Part shown: positions 8,665-17,811 of the stretch, piece after piece | Layout: each line of letters starts with the position of its first letter | How positions within the stretch are numbered: position 1 is the stretch's first letter | Assembly: GCF_037200945.1 (NCBI RefSeq) | Contig: NZ_JBBCGP010000001.1 | Location: 62,001-126,000 of the forward strand | Direction of reading: 5' to 3' | DNA from: Methylovirgula sp. | GTDB taxonomy: Bacteria > Pseudomonadota > Alphaproteobacteria > Rhizobiales > Beijerinckiaceae | DNA: 64,000 bases | Program-made: the position numbers and the translations under genes | The notes under the pieces: generated by a model | Databases searched by the model: none | What the model saw: only the letters and a program-made list of their open reading frames with translations | What the model was told of the DNA's origin: nothing

Positions 8665-11306
8665 TGGCGACTCGGCGCCTCAAATCGCAGACCAAGACCT
8701 CCTCAGAAGAAAGCTTGTTGCCACCGCGCTTCGCGGAATTTTTCACGCGCCGCGGCTGGACGCCGCGCCAACATCAGCTCGCGCTTTTGAAACATGCCGA
8801 AGCCGGCGAGGACGTGCTGTTGATCGCGCCGACTGGCGCCGGCAAAACGCTCGCGGGTTTTCTGCCGACGCTCATCGATCTCGATAGGCCGCGAAACCGC
8901 CGGGGCCTGCACACGCTCTACCTGTCGCCGCTGAAAGCTCTCGCGACTGACGTTGCGCGCAATCTCGAAATTCCCATCGCCGAGATGGGCCTCAACATCC
9001 GGGCGGAGACGCGTACCGGCGATACATCGATGTCGAGGCGCCAGCGTCAACGCCGCGATCCGCCCGACATCCTCCTGACGACGCCGGAGCAACTCGCACT
9101 TCTGCTGGCCAGCGCCGACGCACGCTTTCTTTTCGCTGACCTTAAGCGCGTCATCATTGATGAATTGCATTCGCTGACAGCGTCGAAACGCGGCGATCTT
9201 CTGAGCCTTGATCTCGCCCGCCTGCGCGACATCGCGCCGCAAATGCGCGCCACCGGATTGTCCGCGACCGTGCGCGATCCCGACGAATTGCGCCGCTGGC
9301 TGGTGTCGCAATCGCACGATGCATTAGATCACGATGGTTTTGGATCGGATCGATCTAAAACCATGAACGTGATCGATTCTAAAAATTTAGAGCCGGATTC
9401 ACGCGAAAAACCGGTACCCACTTTTTCGCATCCGGCTCTAGCCCACCTCGTCACAACGCCGCCCGGCGCCAGACCGGATATTTCGATCCTCGATACGACC
9501 GAACACCTGCCCTGGTCCGGCCATACGACACGCCACGCGATCGCCGAGGTTTATCGCCTCATTAAAACCGCGCATATGAGCCTCGTCTTCGTCAACACAC
9601 GTGCGCTTGCCGAATTCGCTTTCGCCGAGCTCTGGCGGATCAACGAAGACAAACTACCGATCGCCCTGCATCACGGCTCGCTCGATGTCGGGCAGCGCCG
9701 TCGCGTCGAGGCTGCGATGTCCGAAGGCCGCCTGAAAGCCGTCGTCTGCACCTCGACGCTGGACCTCGGCATCGATTGGGGCGACGTCGATCTTGTCATC
9801 AATCTCGGCGCGCCGAAAGGCGCGAGCCGGCTGATGCAGCGGATCGGCCGCGCCAATCACCGGCTTGATGAGCCCTCGCGCGCGATCCTTGTACCCTCGA
9901 ACCGTTTTGAAGTGCTCGAATGCCGCGCCGCGGTCGATGCGGCCTATGCCGGCGAGCAGGATACGGCGCTCGCGCGCAGCGGTGCGCTCGATGTCCTCTG
10001 TCAGCACATTCTCGGCATGGCTTGCGCTGAGCCGTTTCTCGCGGGCGATCTTTTCAAAGAAGTCGTTTCGGCCGAGCCCTATCGCGCGCTGACGCGCGAG
10101 GAATTCGACGCCGCGCTCGCCTTCGTCGCGCACGGCGGCTATGCGCTCGCTTCCTACGACCGCTTCGCCAAAATCAAGCAGCAAAAGGATGGCATGTGGC
10201 GCATCGCCAATGGCCGCGTCGCGCAGACTTATCGGATGAATGTCGGCACGATCGTCGAGGCCGATATGCTCAAAGTCCGGCTCGTGCGCGGCAAGCCGGA
10301 CAAGGGTGATGCCTATACCGGCCCGCTGCGGCGCGGCGGACGTATCCTCGGCCAGATCGAGGAATATTTTCTCGAGACGCTGGCGCCGCAGGACACGTTT
10401 CTCTTCGGCGGCGAAATCCTAGCGCTGCAGGGCATTGTCGAGAACGAAGCGCTGGTCTCACGCGCCCACGCCGAAGCGCCGAAAATCCCGTCCTACGATG
10501 GGGGCAAATTTCCACTCTCCACGCATCTCGCCAAGCGCGTGCGCGAGATGGCCGGCGATCCGAAACAATGGCACGAATTGCCGGAGCCCGTTGCCGAATG
10601 GCTCGGTTTGCAGGCGCAACGCTCGGCGCTGCCGCCGGCGGATCGTCTGCTCGTCGAAACCTTTCCGCGCGGCAGTCACTTCCATCTCGTCGCTTACCCG
10701 TTCGAAGGGCGCCTCGCACACCAGACGCTCGGCATGTTGCTGACGCGGCGAATGGAACGCATGGGCCTGAAGCCGCTCGGCTTCGTCGCCAACGATTACG
10801 CCATCGGCGTCTGGGGCGCTGCCGATGTTGCCGCGGCGATCAAGACAAAGCGCGCCAGCCTCGCGGCGCTCTTTTCCGAGGACATGCTCGGCGACGACCT
10901 TGAAGCGTGGCTGCTGGAATCCTCATTGATGAAACGCAGCTTCCGCAATTGTGCGATCATCTCCGGTATGATCGAACGCAATCTCCCCGGCAAGGAAAAG
11001 ACCGGCCGACAGGTGACGATCTCGACCGATCTGATCTACGACGTTTTGCGCCGCCACGAACCAGACCATATCCTGCTGCGCGCGACACGGCAGGATGCCG
11101 CGCTGGGTCTGCTCGACCTGCCGCGCCTCGCCAAAATGTTGGCGCGTGTCCGGGGCCGAATCATGCATAAAGAGCTGAAGCGCGTGTCGCCGCTGGCGGT
11201 GCCGATTCTTCTCGAAATCGGCCGCGTGCCGGTTTATGGCGAGGCGCGCGAGGCGATCCTTGCGGAAGCGTCGGCAGCGCTGACCAAAGAGGCGGCGGAA
11301 GGCTAA
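8664..11306 (+). CDS. Ligase-associated DNA damage response DEXH-box helicase (Lhr-like)
   Basis: This is a superfamily 2 helicase of the Lhr type that in many bacteria is co-encoded with an ATP-dependent DNA ligase, a nuclease and the PdeM phosphoesterase. Visible motifs are Walker A IAPTGAGKT, DELH (IIDELHSL, motif II), GLSATV (motif III), LVFVNTRALAEFAF (motif IV), TLDLGIDWGDVD (motif V) and QRIGRANHR (motif VI). Downstream lie Lhr-type domains up to residue 880. Residues 222-259 are encoded entirely by a 114-bp palindromic repeat inserted in frame between the two helicase lobes; this segment should be absent from homologues. pdeM follows 12 bp after the stop. The ligase and nuclease partners are not in this window. 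Confidence 0.93.
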   Translation: MATRRLKSQTKTSSEESLLPPRFAEFFTRRGWTPRQHQLALLKHAEAGEDVLLIAPTGAGKTLAGFLPTLIDLDRPRNRRGLHTLYLSPLKALATDVARNLEIPIAEMGLNIRAETRTGDTSMSRRQRQRRDPPDILLTTPEQLALLLASADARFLFADLKRVIIDELHSLTASKRGDLLSLDLARLRDIAPQMRATGLSATVRDPDELRRWLVSQSHDALDHDGFGSDRSKTMNVIDSKNLEPDSREKPVPTFSHPALAHLVTTPPGARPDISILDTTEHLPWSGHTTRHAIAEVYRLIKTAHMSLVFVNTRALAEFAFAELWRINEDKLPIALHHGSLDVGQRRRVEAAMSEGRLKAVVCTSTLDLGIDWGDVDLVINLGAPKGASRLMQRIGRANHRLDEPSRAILVPSNRFEVLECRAAVDAAYAGEQDTALARSGALDVLCQHILGMACAEPFLAGDLFKEVVSAEPYRALTREEFDAALAFVAHGGYALASYDRFAKIKQQKDGMWRIANGRVAQTYRMNVGTIVEADMLKVRLVRGKPDKGDAYTGPLRRGGRILGQIEEYFLETLAPQDTFLFGGEILALQGIVENEALVSRAHAEAPKIPSYDGGKFPLSTHLAKRVREMAGDPKQWHELPEPVAEWLGLQAQRSALPPADRLLVETFPRGSHFHLVAYPFEGRLAHQTLGMLLTRRMERMGLKPLGFVANDYAIGVWGAADVAAAIKTKRASLAALFSEDMLGDDLEAWLLESSLMKRSFRNCAIISGMIERNLPGKEKTGRQVTISTDLIYDVLRRHEPDHILLRATRQDAALGLLDLPRLAKMLARVRGRIMHKELKRVSPLAVPILLEIGRVPVYGEAREAILAEASAALTKEAAEG
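9327..9440. repeat. Composite palindromic repeat, copy A, in frame within the helicase gene
   Basis: There are two hairpins joined by a 13-nt spacer. The first (9327-9374) has ends GATCAC/GTGATC and inner arms ATGGTTTT/AAAACCAT. The second (9388-9440) has perfect 11-bp outer arms (9388-9398 and 9430-9440), a 4-nt bulge TCAC on the left, 8-bp inner arms GCGAAAAA (9403-9410) and TTTTTCGC (9422-9429), and the loop CCGGTACCCAC. The block is exactly 114 bp, begins and ends on codon boundaries of the helicase frame and contains no stop in that frame. The second hairpin shares its design with the copies near 34.2 and 37.9 kb. Confidence 0.85.
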
Positions 11307-11318
11307 GACGAACGGCAA

Positions 11319-12035
11319 ATGAATATTGCAATTCCACAGGCGAGCCACGCTGGCTCACCCCCTGCCCTCGACCTCGGCGCTGCAAGCTTCGTCGCTGATA
11401 CGATGGGCGCGCTTTACTGGCCCGAGGAGCGGCTGCTCGTGGTGGCCGACCTGCACCTCGAAAAGGGCTCTGCCTACGCCCGCCGGCGGGTCTTTCTGCC
11501 GCCTTACGATACGGCCATGACGCTGGCGGCGCTTTCTGCGCTCATCGCCCGCTACATGCCGCTTGCGGTCATCGCCCTGGGTGATTCCTTCCATGATGTC
11601 GAAGGCGGCGCGCGTCTGCCGGCGCAATTCCGCGCGGCCTTGCGGCAATTGCAGACCGGCCGGCATTGGGTCTGGATCGCCGGCAATCACGATCCGTATC
11701 TACCGGAAGACCTCGGCGGCGCACGCCATGACGAACTTGCGATCACCAACATCGTCTTCCGCCATGAACCGACGCCCAACGCAGAGGCGTTCGAAATCGC
11801 CGGCCATCTGCACCCAGTCGCCCGGGTCGCGGGTCGCGCGGGCTCGCTGCGGCGGCGCTGCTTTTTGAGTGACGGGCGGCGCTGCATTCTGCCTGCTTTC
11901 GGCGCCTATGCAGGCGGTCTCAACCTGCACGATCAAGCCTTCGCACCGCTCTTCTCAGGCCGCGAGCGTTTCGCCCATGTGATGGGCCGTGAGCGCGTCT
12001 ATAGAATCTCGCACCGGAATTGCCTGCCCGACTAG
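11319..12035 (+). CDS. pdeM: Ligase-associated DNA damage response metallophosphoesterase
   Basis: This is a calcineurin-like metallophosphoesterase of the PdeM family, thought to act as a nuclease with the upstream helicase. Metal-binding motifs occur in order: DLHLEKG (residues 44-50), GDSFHD (88-93), GNHDPY (122-127) and a late GHLHP. At 238 aa it has the expected size. It starts 12 bp after the helicase stop, which supports a functional pair. The final residues run past the minimal domain and look unstructured. The repair role comes from gene association in related genomes, not from anything directly visible here. Confidence 0.9.
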   Translation: MNIAIPQASHAGSPPALDLGAASFVADTMGALYWPEERLLVVADLHLEKGSAYARRRVFLPPYDTAMTLAALSALIARYMPLAVIALGDSFHDVEGGARLPAQFRAALRQLQTGRHWVWIAGNHDPYLPEDLGGARHDELAITNIVFRHEPTPNAEAFEIAGHLHPVARVAGRAGSLRRRCFLSDGRRCILPAFGAYAGGLNLHDQAFAPLFSGRERFAHVMGRERVYRISHRNCLPD

Positions 12036-12114
12036 CTCGATAAAATTCGCGCGAGCGACCGCACCTTTTGCCGCGCTGCAACGTTGCCCAGAGCGGATTT
12101 TTGACGGGGGCGTC

Positions 12115-12522
12115 ATGAGGCGATGCGGAATTCTATTTTTGTGCCTATTGACGGTCGCGGGCTGCTCGCGCGGTGACGTTGAAATAGCCAAGCAGGCGCG
12201 CACCAGCCTGCTCGGAATGTCCCAAGTGGACCTCGAGTCCTGCCTCGGCCTGCCGGATCAGAAGGTCACGGACGGCAAGACGACGCTCTTCATGTACAAT
12301 GCCAATTCCTCCCACAGCTTGAGCTTGACGATCCCGATCATCGATTTCGTCGGCGCCTCGTTCAGCGGCTATTGCCACGCGACCTTCCGCTTCGAAAAAG
12401 ATCGCGTCATCGCCGTCCATTACAGTGGCGATACGGATGATCCGCTTGGCGGTGGCCAGGACGCCGTCTGCGCGCCGATTGTGCGCTCGTGTTTTGCCCA
12501 ACGCGCCAGTTCGCAACCCTGA
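12115..12522 (+). CDS. Small putative lipoprotein, function unknown
   Basis: The start at ATG 12115 gives a lipoprotein signal MRRCGILFLCLLTVAGC with the lipobox LTVAGC (Cys17), so the mature protein should be lipid-anchored in the periplasm or outer membrane. The reading frame is open back to 11989, but the upstream part is not signal-like and overlaps pdeM. The mature part (about 118 aa) has an SLLGMSQVDLESCLGLPDQK stretch typical of small envelope lipoproteins of the BamE/SmpA-like type, then a hydrophobic segment and three further Cys. I do not recognise a specific family. Confidence 0.75.
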   Translation: MRRCGILFLCLLTVAGCSRGDVEIAKQARTSLLGMSQVDLESCLGLPDQKVTDGKTTLFMYNANSSHSLSLTIPIIDFVGASFSGYCHATFRFEKDRVIAVHYSGDTDDPLGGGQDAVCAPIVRSCFAQRASSQP

Positions 12523-12589
12523 CGCGGTCTGAATTGCCTGTTCTCGCGATCCTCGCTATGAGAGATTCGCTCGGCGCGAGAGGGGAATC

Positions 12590-12937
12590 ATGGCGAAACA
12601 CGCGGTGTTCAGACCGGATAGATTGGTTGCGGTTGCCGTTTTCGGGCTCTGCGCCGTTTCGCAGGCGCAGGCGGCGGCCAGTACGCAAATGATGGGCAAC
12701 ATCGGTGACGCCAACAAAGCCTCTGGCCTTATTCGCCATTATACGCTAGACGGCGACCGGCGCACGATCGACGCCGTGGCCGCCGTGCCAAATGGCGGCG
12801 TTAGCGACGACGTCATTCGCAAAGTGACCGTCGAAACCGCGCACGATATTTGCGCCGACCCGCGCGGCGCCGGATGGACGCTGCGGGTTTTTCTGCCCGA
12901 TCAAACGGCGCCGATCGCGACCTGCCGGTTCCGCTAA
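12590..12937 (+). CDS. Exported protein, function unknown
   Basis: This is 115 aa with an N-terminal signal sequence: basic start, hydrophobic core LVAVAVFGLCAVSQA and a likely cleavage after AQA near residue 29. The mature domain of about 85 aa carries two Cys (in ICADPRG and ATCRFR) that could form a disulphide in the periplasm. GAGG just before the ATG is a plausible ribosome site. It lies 67 bp after the lipoprotein gene on the same strand, so the two may be co-transcribed. Its stop abuts the stop of the convergent Sel1-repeat gene with no base between them. Confidence 0.7.
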   Translation: MAKHAVFRPDRLVAVAVFGLCAVSQAQAAASTQMMGNIGDANKASGLIRHYTLDGDRRTIDAVAAVPNGGVSDDVIRKVTVETAHDICADPRGAGWTLRVFLPDQTAPIATCRFR

Positions 12938-15889
12938 TTACAGCATCGACACTTTCGGCCGCTGGCCGAAGCTCAACGGCGCTTCCGAAGACGACGGCCG
13001 CGGGCTTGTGTTGATCACCGGCAGAGCCACGTCATTGGCTGAGGCTGACGGCCTGCGTGGATGGAAAGCGTCGGCCATCGCCTTTGCGCTGGCGAGTTGG
13101 GCCGCCGAGAGCCGCGCGCCGACATCATCACGCTTATTGGCCGAATCCGTATCGCCCTGTTTCGCCGCGAGGTCGAACCAGACGTAGGAGGCAACGAAAT
13201 CCTGCGATACGCCCATGCCGCGCGCCAGCAGCACGGCATAATTATATTGGCTGTCGCGGACGCCATAATCGGCAGCTTGTTTGAACCAATGCGCCGCCAT
13301 CGCATAATCCGGACGACCGCTGTCACCGCCGTCCGCGGCAAGCACCGCGAGATTGTGCATAGCGCGAATGTTACCTTGCAGGGCCGCCTTTTGATAAAGC
13401 GCCTGCGCCTTATTCGTATCGCGCGCGACGCCGAGGCCCTTTTCATAGAACGACGCGAGCCGGTATTGCGCCGGGGCAAAGCCCTGCGACGCGGCCTTGT
13501 CATACCATTGCGCCGCTGTTTGCAGGTCGCGCGGCAACACGCGGCCGTCCGTGTAACTCACCGCAAGCGCAAATTGCGCCGGCGCGCTCCCGTCGCGCGC
13601 TTCGCTACGCAGGTCCGCAAGAGAAATATCGCGCGGCCTTGAGGGTTGAAATGCGCGCGAATGATCGATCGATCCGGTCGCCATCGGATCGACGCCGGTC
13701 ATGGACGGTGGCGAGGGTGGCGGCGTGACCATGGAATTGGGTGATAGGGCGCTGTCATCGACTTTGGCCGGCGCGTCCATCGTCATGGCCGGCGTCTGCG
13801 ACGGGCTAGACGATGGCGGCGGCGGGTTGACGCTGACGACCGCCGCCGGCGGCTCGAGGTCCGAGATTTTCGTTGGCGGATGGCCGAGGCTTTTCAAAAC
13901 CGCGTAAGCGCCAATGGCGACAAAGATTGCCGCGAGAGAGAGAACGACCGGGCGCCGATATTGGGCGAAAATCGTTCGCGTGCCTTGCAGAAGCCCCGTT
14001 TTGCTTTCGCCGATGGGGACCGCCCCCGGACGTACTTGCGACAGCATCGAAGCTGACACAGTCTCGCGCTGAGCCGCTTGCGCCGCCCGGCGTGCGGCGG
14101 CGATGAAATCCGAACGCGATGTGGATGTATCGGGCGCGTCCGGCAGCGCAGGTGGCAGGCCGTTGGAATTGACGTTGCGGCCGCGATAGCCACTGCCCGG
14201 CTCAATCAAAAAATCTTCCGTCGCGCCGAACGGTGGCTCCGGCGGCCGCATGTCGTCGCGGCGCTCGACAAAAGGCGGCGTTGGGCTAGCGGGCGTCGGA
14301 TTATATGGCGGCGGCGGTAAATCGTTGGGCCCACCGCGGCGCTCGGTCAATTCGGTCTCGAATGTCGAGAGACGTTCGACGACCTTCTCGAGCGTTTCGT
14401 GGACGGCGTTCAAGGTCGATAAGGTGCGCTTGTCGGCCTGCTCCTGCCTGTCGCGCAGTTCGCCCAGTTCGCCCGCGATCTTTTCCCGTTCGGCGGTATG
14501 CTCGGAACCGGTCAGCGCCTCGCGAACGGCGTTGCGCGCGCTCTGTTCTGCTGCTTCGAGGCTGACAGTCCGCGTGCGCTCAAATTCCCCGAAAAGTGCG
14601 CCGATCGTGCGCTCCAGCGCATTCAGCGAAAGCGCCGGATTTGAAGCTTCCATCCGCTGCGCGAGCTGAGTGATCTGCTCTTCCAGCGCTTCGATCGCAT
14701 GATGGTCCGCCTGCGGCGCCACGGCGCGCTCGATCTTGTCGGACAGCGAGCGCACCAGCTCTTCGAGTGCGCTCGTATCGGGCGCCGTGCGCTGCACGTC
14801 GGCAATGCGCGCGGACAGGCCTTCATGAACAGTGTCGATGCGACTGGAAAGATCGTGATAGCGGCTCTCATCGCGCGCTGCATTCAGCGATTCCTCGACC
14901 TTCGCCGCGATCTGCTCGAGCCGCGCTTCAATAACGGAAAACTGCGCCGGCTCCGCGCCGCGCACACTGGCGAAATTTTCACGCGGCGGTGTGGCTCGCT
15001 GCCCACTGAGGCTTTGAGCGAGTTCGGCAACCTGACGCTCGATTCGCTCGACCGGCAGCGGCCGCGCGATGGCCGCAGAGAGAAGATCGCGAATTTCACG
15101 CGTCTGTGCCTGAATATGACCGAACGCAGCGGGATCGACGCCGGCGCGACCAAGGTCGTCTATCTTTAAACCGAGCTTGCTGACCTCGCTTTCGAGGCCC
15201 TTGATCGTCATCCGCGGATCAATCTCCGCGAGCGATTGGCGCAATTCGGCGACGAGCTCTTCCATAGGCCGCAAGATCGCGTCCCTAGTTCCGCCATTGC
15301 GCGATTCTTCGATCTTTTGCGACAGGCCGCGTATGGCCGCTTCAACGGTCGCCACTGAGCCGCGCGACGCGACATCGCGCAAAGCTTCCGACATCGCGCC
15401 GATCTCACTGCGCAACTTGTCGAGGTTGCAGACGGGCGGCGCGGCGTAGCGCGCAGTCTGCTCGCGCTGCATGGCGTCAAGTTTGGCCGAAAGTCCGGCG
15501 ATATCGTTCTGAAGCGTGACCAGCGACGTTGCGCGCACGCGCGCTTCGTAGGGTTGCGGATCCGGCTGTCCCATAACCGGGTCGCGCGACGGGGCAGCCC
15601 GCAGGGCATCCAACTCTCGCTGGCGCCGCGAAATTTCGGAGATCGTCGTGCCCAGCGAAGGTCGCCGGGGGGCCGGAGCCGGAACGGTCCAGTTCACAGG
15701 CTGGGCTTCAGCGGCGGCTGTCACAGCCGCGAGCAGGCTGTTAAGCTTTGCTTCGACGCGGTTCAGCTCCGCGCCATAGACGCGGCCTGCGGTCTCATCC
15801 GGCAAAACCGGCGGACTGCCCGGCGCGGGATGCTGTCCCTGCGCCGACTTGGAAGAATCCCCGCTTTTCCACGGAAAAGCTTTGATCAT
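12938..15889 (-). CDS. PodJ-like coiled-coil membrane protein with Sel1 repeats
   Basis: This 983-aa protein has a cytoplasmic N-terminal region (about residues 1-560) dominated by charged heptad-like coiled coils (for example VERIERQVAELAQSLSG), then a Pro-rich linker. One transmembrane segment follows near residues 645-665 (VVLSLAAIFVAIGAYAVL), a second Pro-rich linker, and four Sel1-type repeats (about 765-930) such as AQFALAVSYTDG, AQYRLASFYEKG and SQYNYAVLLARG. This is the layout of the polarity factor PodJ, which scaffolds cell-pole assembly. No C-terminal peptidoglycan-binding domain and no family N-terminal signature are seen, so the PodJ label is an analogy of architecture. Confidence 0.8.
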   Translation of the reverse strand: MIKAFPWKSGDSSKSAQGQHPAPGSPPVLPDETAGRVYGAELNRVEAKLNSLLAAVTAAAEAQPVNWTVPAPAPRRPSLGTTISEISRRQRELDALRAAPSRDPVMGQPDPQPYEARVRATSLVTLQNDIAGLSAKLDAMQREQTARYAAPPVCNLDKLRSEIGAMSEALRDVASRGSVATVEAAIRGLSQKIEESRNGGTRDAILRPMEELVAELRQSLAEIDPRMTIKGLESEVSKLGLKIDDLGRAGVDPAAFGHIQAQTREIRDLLSAAIARPLPVERIERQVAELAQSLSGQRATPPRENFASVRGAEPAQFSVIEARLEQIAAKVEESLNAARDESRYHDLSSRIDTVHEGLSARIADVQRTAPDTSALEELVRSLSDKIERAVAPQADHHAIEALEEQITQLAQRMEASNPALSLNALERTIGALFGEFERTRTVSLEAAEQSARNAVREALTGSEHTAEREKIAGELGELRDRQEQADKRTLSTLNAVHETLEKVVERLSTFETELTERRGGPNDLPPPPYNPTPASPTPPFVERRDDMRPPEPPFGATEDFLIEPGSGYRGRNVNSNGLPPALPDAPDTSTSRSDFIAAARRAAQAAQRETVSASMLSQVRPGAVPIGESKTGLLQGTRTIFAQYRRPVVLSLAAIFVAIGAYAVLKSLGHPPTKISDLEPPAAVVSVNPPPPSSSPSQTPAMTMDAPAKVDDSALSPNSMVTPPPSPPSMTGVDPMATGSIDHSRAFQPSRPRDISLADLRSEARDGSAPAQFALAVSYTDGRVLPRDLQTAAQWYDKAASQGFAPAQYRLASFYEKGLGVARDTNKAQALYQKAALQGNIRAMHNLAVLAADGGDSGRPDYAMAAHWFKQAADYGVRDSQYNYAVLLARGMGVSQDFVASYVWFDLAAKQGDTDSANKRDDVGARLSAAQLASAKAMADAFHPRRPSASANDVALPVINTSPRPSSSEAPLSFGQRPKVSML

Positions 15890-16143
15890 GTTCGCTCCGG
15901 AGGGACCGCTTAGCCTGTCCTTTGCCCCAACTTTTTCAAGTCAAATGGCGTCGAATCAAACTTTTCGCTGCGTCGCGTTCTCTCCACGAATTTCGGTAAC
16001 TGCGGTAAACAACGGGTTAATGTTGATAGATTTTGAGACAGTTCGGCGCTTTTAGATTGTATTTATTAACAAGTGCAATTTGAAGTTGTGCGCCGCCATG
16101 ATTCAGTCCACCTTAGCCTGCGCTCGACGGAAGGGAGTGAGCG

Positions 16144-16563
16144 ATGGAAATGAAGCAAGGCCAAACCGCCAATGGAGCTACGCCATCGGACACCGAAGGC
16201 GAGCCCCATATGACCATCGGCGAGATGGCGCGTGAGTTCAATGTGAGCCTGCGGACGCTGCGCTTTTATGAGGATCGCGGCCTTCTACATCCGCTGCGCA
16301 ATGGCGTGACACGCCTCTATCCCACCCGCGACCGCCTGCATCTGCAGCTGATTCTAAGGGGCCGCCATCTCGGCTTCACATTGAGCGAAATCGCCACGCT
16401 GCTCTCCGATCAGGACCTCTCCGGCGAGGGAGCCCGGCTTAAATTGGCGCCGGATCAGATCCGGGCGCAAATCCGCCATCTCGAGCGCCAGCGCGAGACC
16501 CTCGATGCCGCAATTGCCGAGTTGCGTCTAGCCGAAATTCAGCTGACCCAAACGCCGAGCTGA
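16144..16563 (+). CDS. MerR-family transcriptional regulator
   Basis: The winged helix of the family starts at about residue 22: MTIGEMAREFNVSLRTLRFY is a typical MerR DNA-binding helix pair, followed by EDRGLLHP and TRLYPTRDRL. A short C-terminal dimerisation helix of about 50 residues (LERQRETLDAAIAELR) ends the 139-aa protein. No Cys-rich metal site is present, so a metal sensor is unlikely. The start at 16144 has GGGAG upstream at 16133-16137. An internal ATG at 16210 is the alternative. The 254 bp upstream is a divergent intergenic region shared with the PodJ-like gene. The target is unknown. Confidence 0.88.
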   Translation: MEMKQGQTANGATPSDTEGEPHMTIGEMAREFNVSLRTLRFYEDRGLLHPLRNGVTRLYPTRDRLHLQLILRGRHLGFTLSEIATLLSDQDLSGEGARLKLAPDQIRAQIRHLERQRETLDAAIAELRLAEIQLTQTPS

Positions 16564-16565
16564 TT

Positions 16566-17807
16566 TCAGGCTTCTCTGGCCTTATCGGGCCGGATGTCGG
16601 GACGCGAAGAATATCTGACGAGATAGGCGCACGCGATCATCGCCGCGACAAAACCTGAAGCGGCACCGAGGCCAAGCGCCACGCGCGGACCAAGACGATC
16701 CGCGACCCACCCGATGATTGGCGCTCCTAACGGCGTTCCACCCAACGCAATGGCAAGCAGAATGGCCAGGACACGCCCGCGCATCTGCGGCGGGATCGAA
16801 AGCTGAACGAGGCTATTGGTCGAGGTCGTGAAGGTCTGCACGGCGAAGCCCACAATGACAAGCACGAGGCCAAAGAAAATATACGTCGGCGTCAGCGCGG
16901 CGAGCCCGCAAGCCAAACCGAAAAGCAGCGCACCGACGAGCAGAATTTGCATATTCGGATTGCCGCGCCGCGCCGTGAATAGCGCGCCAGCGATGGAGCC
17001 TAGCGCCATCATCGAGGTCAGAAATCCGAACCGGCCTGCGCCCGCATGAAAAACCGAGACCGCCATCGTTGAGATAAAAATCGGAAAATTAAGCCCGAAC
17101 ATGCCGACCACCAGGAGCATCAGCAGAATGGTCTTGAGATCTCCTCGTTGCCAGACATAGCGAAACCCTTCGATCAGACCGCCGCGTCGCCGCTCACTTC
17201 GATCACGTGAATGGAGTGCGTCGCCGCGCAGGCACACGAGGGAAGCAAGCACCGCAAGAAACGACGCAGCATTGATCAGGAAGACCGCGCCGGTGCCAAC
17301 GGCCGCGATAAGAAGACCCGCGGCGGCCGGCCCGATCATCCGCGCGGCGTTGAACGACGTTGAATTCAACGCAAGCGCGTTGCCGAGGTCGGCCTCCCCG
17401 ACAAGTTCGGAAACAAAGGCCTGGCGTGCCGGCATATCGAAGGCGGCCGCGCAGCCAAGCAGAAACGCAAAAATATCGACCTGCCACAACCGGACGAGAC
17501 CTGTGACAACCAAAATGCCAAGCGCCAACGCGAGAAGTCCCATTGCCGTCTGCGTCGCGAAAATGAGCTTGCGTTTGTCAAAGTGGTCGGCCGCATAACC
17601 GGTCACGGGCAGCAGCAAAACCTGCGGTGCGAACTGGAGCGCCACGACGATGCCGACGGCAGATGCATTGTTATGCGTCAGTGCCGTCAGCACCAGCCAA
17701 TCCTGGGCCGTGCGCTGCATCCACGACCCGATATTCGAGACAAGCGAGCCGGCGGCCCAGACACGAAAGTTGAAAACCTTCAGCGAACGGAATGTGCCCC
17801 CGGCCAT
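16566..17807 (-). CDS. MFS transporter (MFS_3 / EntS-like exporter)
   Basis: This is a 413-aa integral inner-membrane protein with about 12 hydrophobic helices. The opening SLKVFNFRVWAAGSLVSNIG and the loop motif ADHFDKRKLI, followed by DMPARQAFVSELVG, are characteristic of the MFS_3 group that includes the enterobactin exporter EntS and macrolide-type exporters. It is the last gene of a MarR, hydrolase, small membrane protein, exporter run and starts 4 bp after its neighbour. That arrangement suggests efflux of a small aromatic compound controlled by the MarR regulator. The substrate is inference. Confidence 0.88.
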   Translation of the reverse strand: MAGGTFRSLKVFNFRVWAAGSLVSNIGSWMQRTAQDWLVLTALTHNNASAVGIVVALQFAPQVLLLPVTGYAADHFDKRKLIFATQTAMGLLALALGILVVTGLVRLWQVDIFAFLLGCAAAFDMPARQAFVSELVGEADLGNALALNSTSFNAARMIGPAAAGLLIAAVGTGAVFLINAASFLAVLASLVCLRGDALHSRDRSERRRGGLIEGFRYVWQRGDLKTILLMLLVVGMFGLNFPIFISTMAVSVFHAGAGRFGFLTSMMALGSIAGALFTARRGNPNMQILLVGALLFGLACGLAALTPTYIFFGLVLVIVGFAVQTFTTSTNSLVQLSIPPQMRGRVLAILLAIALGGTPLGAPIIGWVADRLGPRVALGLGAASGFVAAMIACAYLVRYSSRPDIRPDKAREA

Positions 17808-17811
17808 GCCG

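Noticed and set aside
13061..13642. 193-aa plus-strand frame opposite the Sel1 repeats
   Set aside because: The minus strand encodes clear Sel1 repeats; the plus frame is extremely Arg-rich.
16060..16080. Possible CtrA site (TTAA-N7-TTAA) upstream of the PodJ-like gene
   Set aside because: Only one TTAA half is present; the second half does not match.
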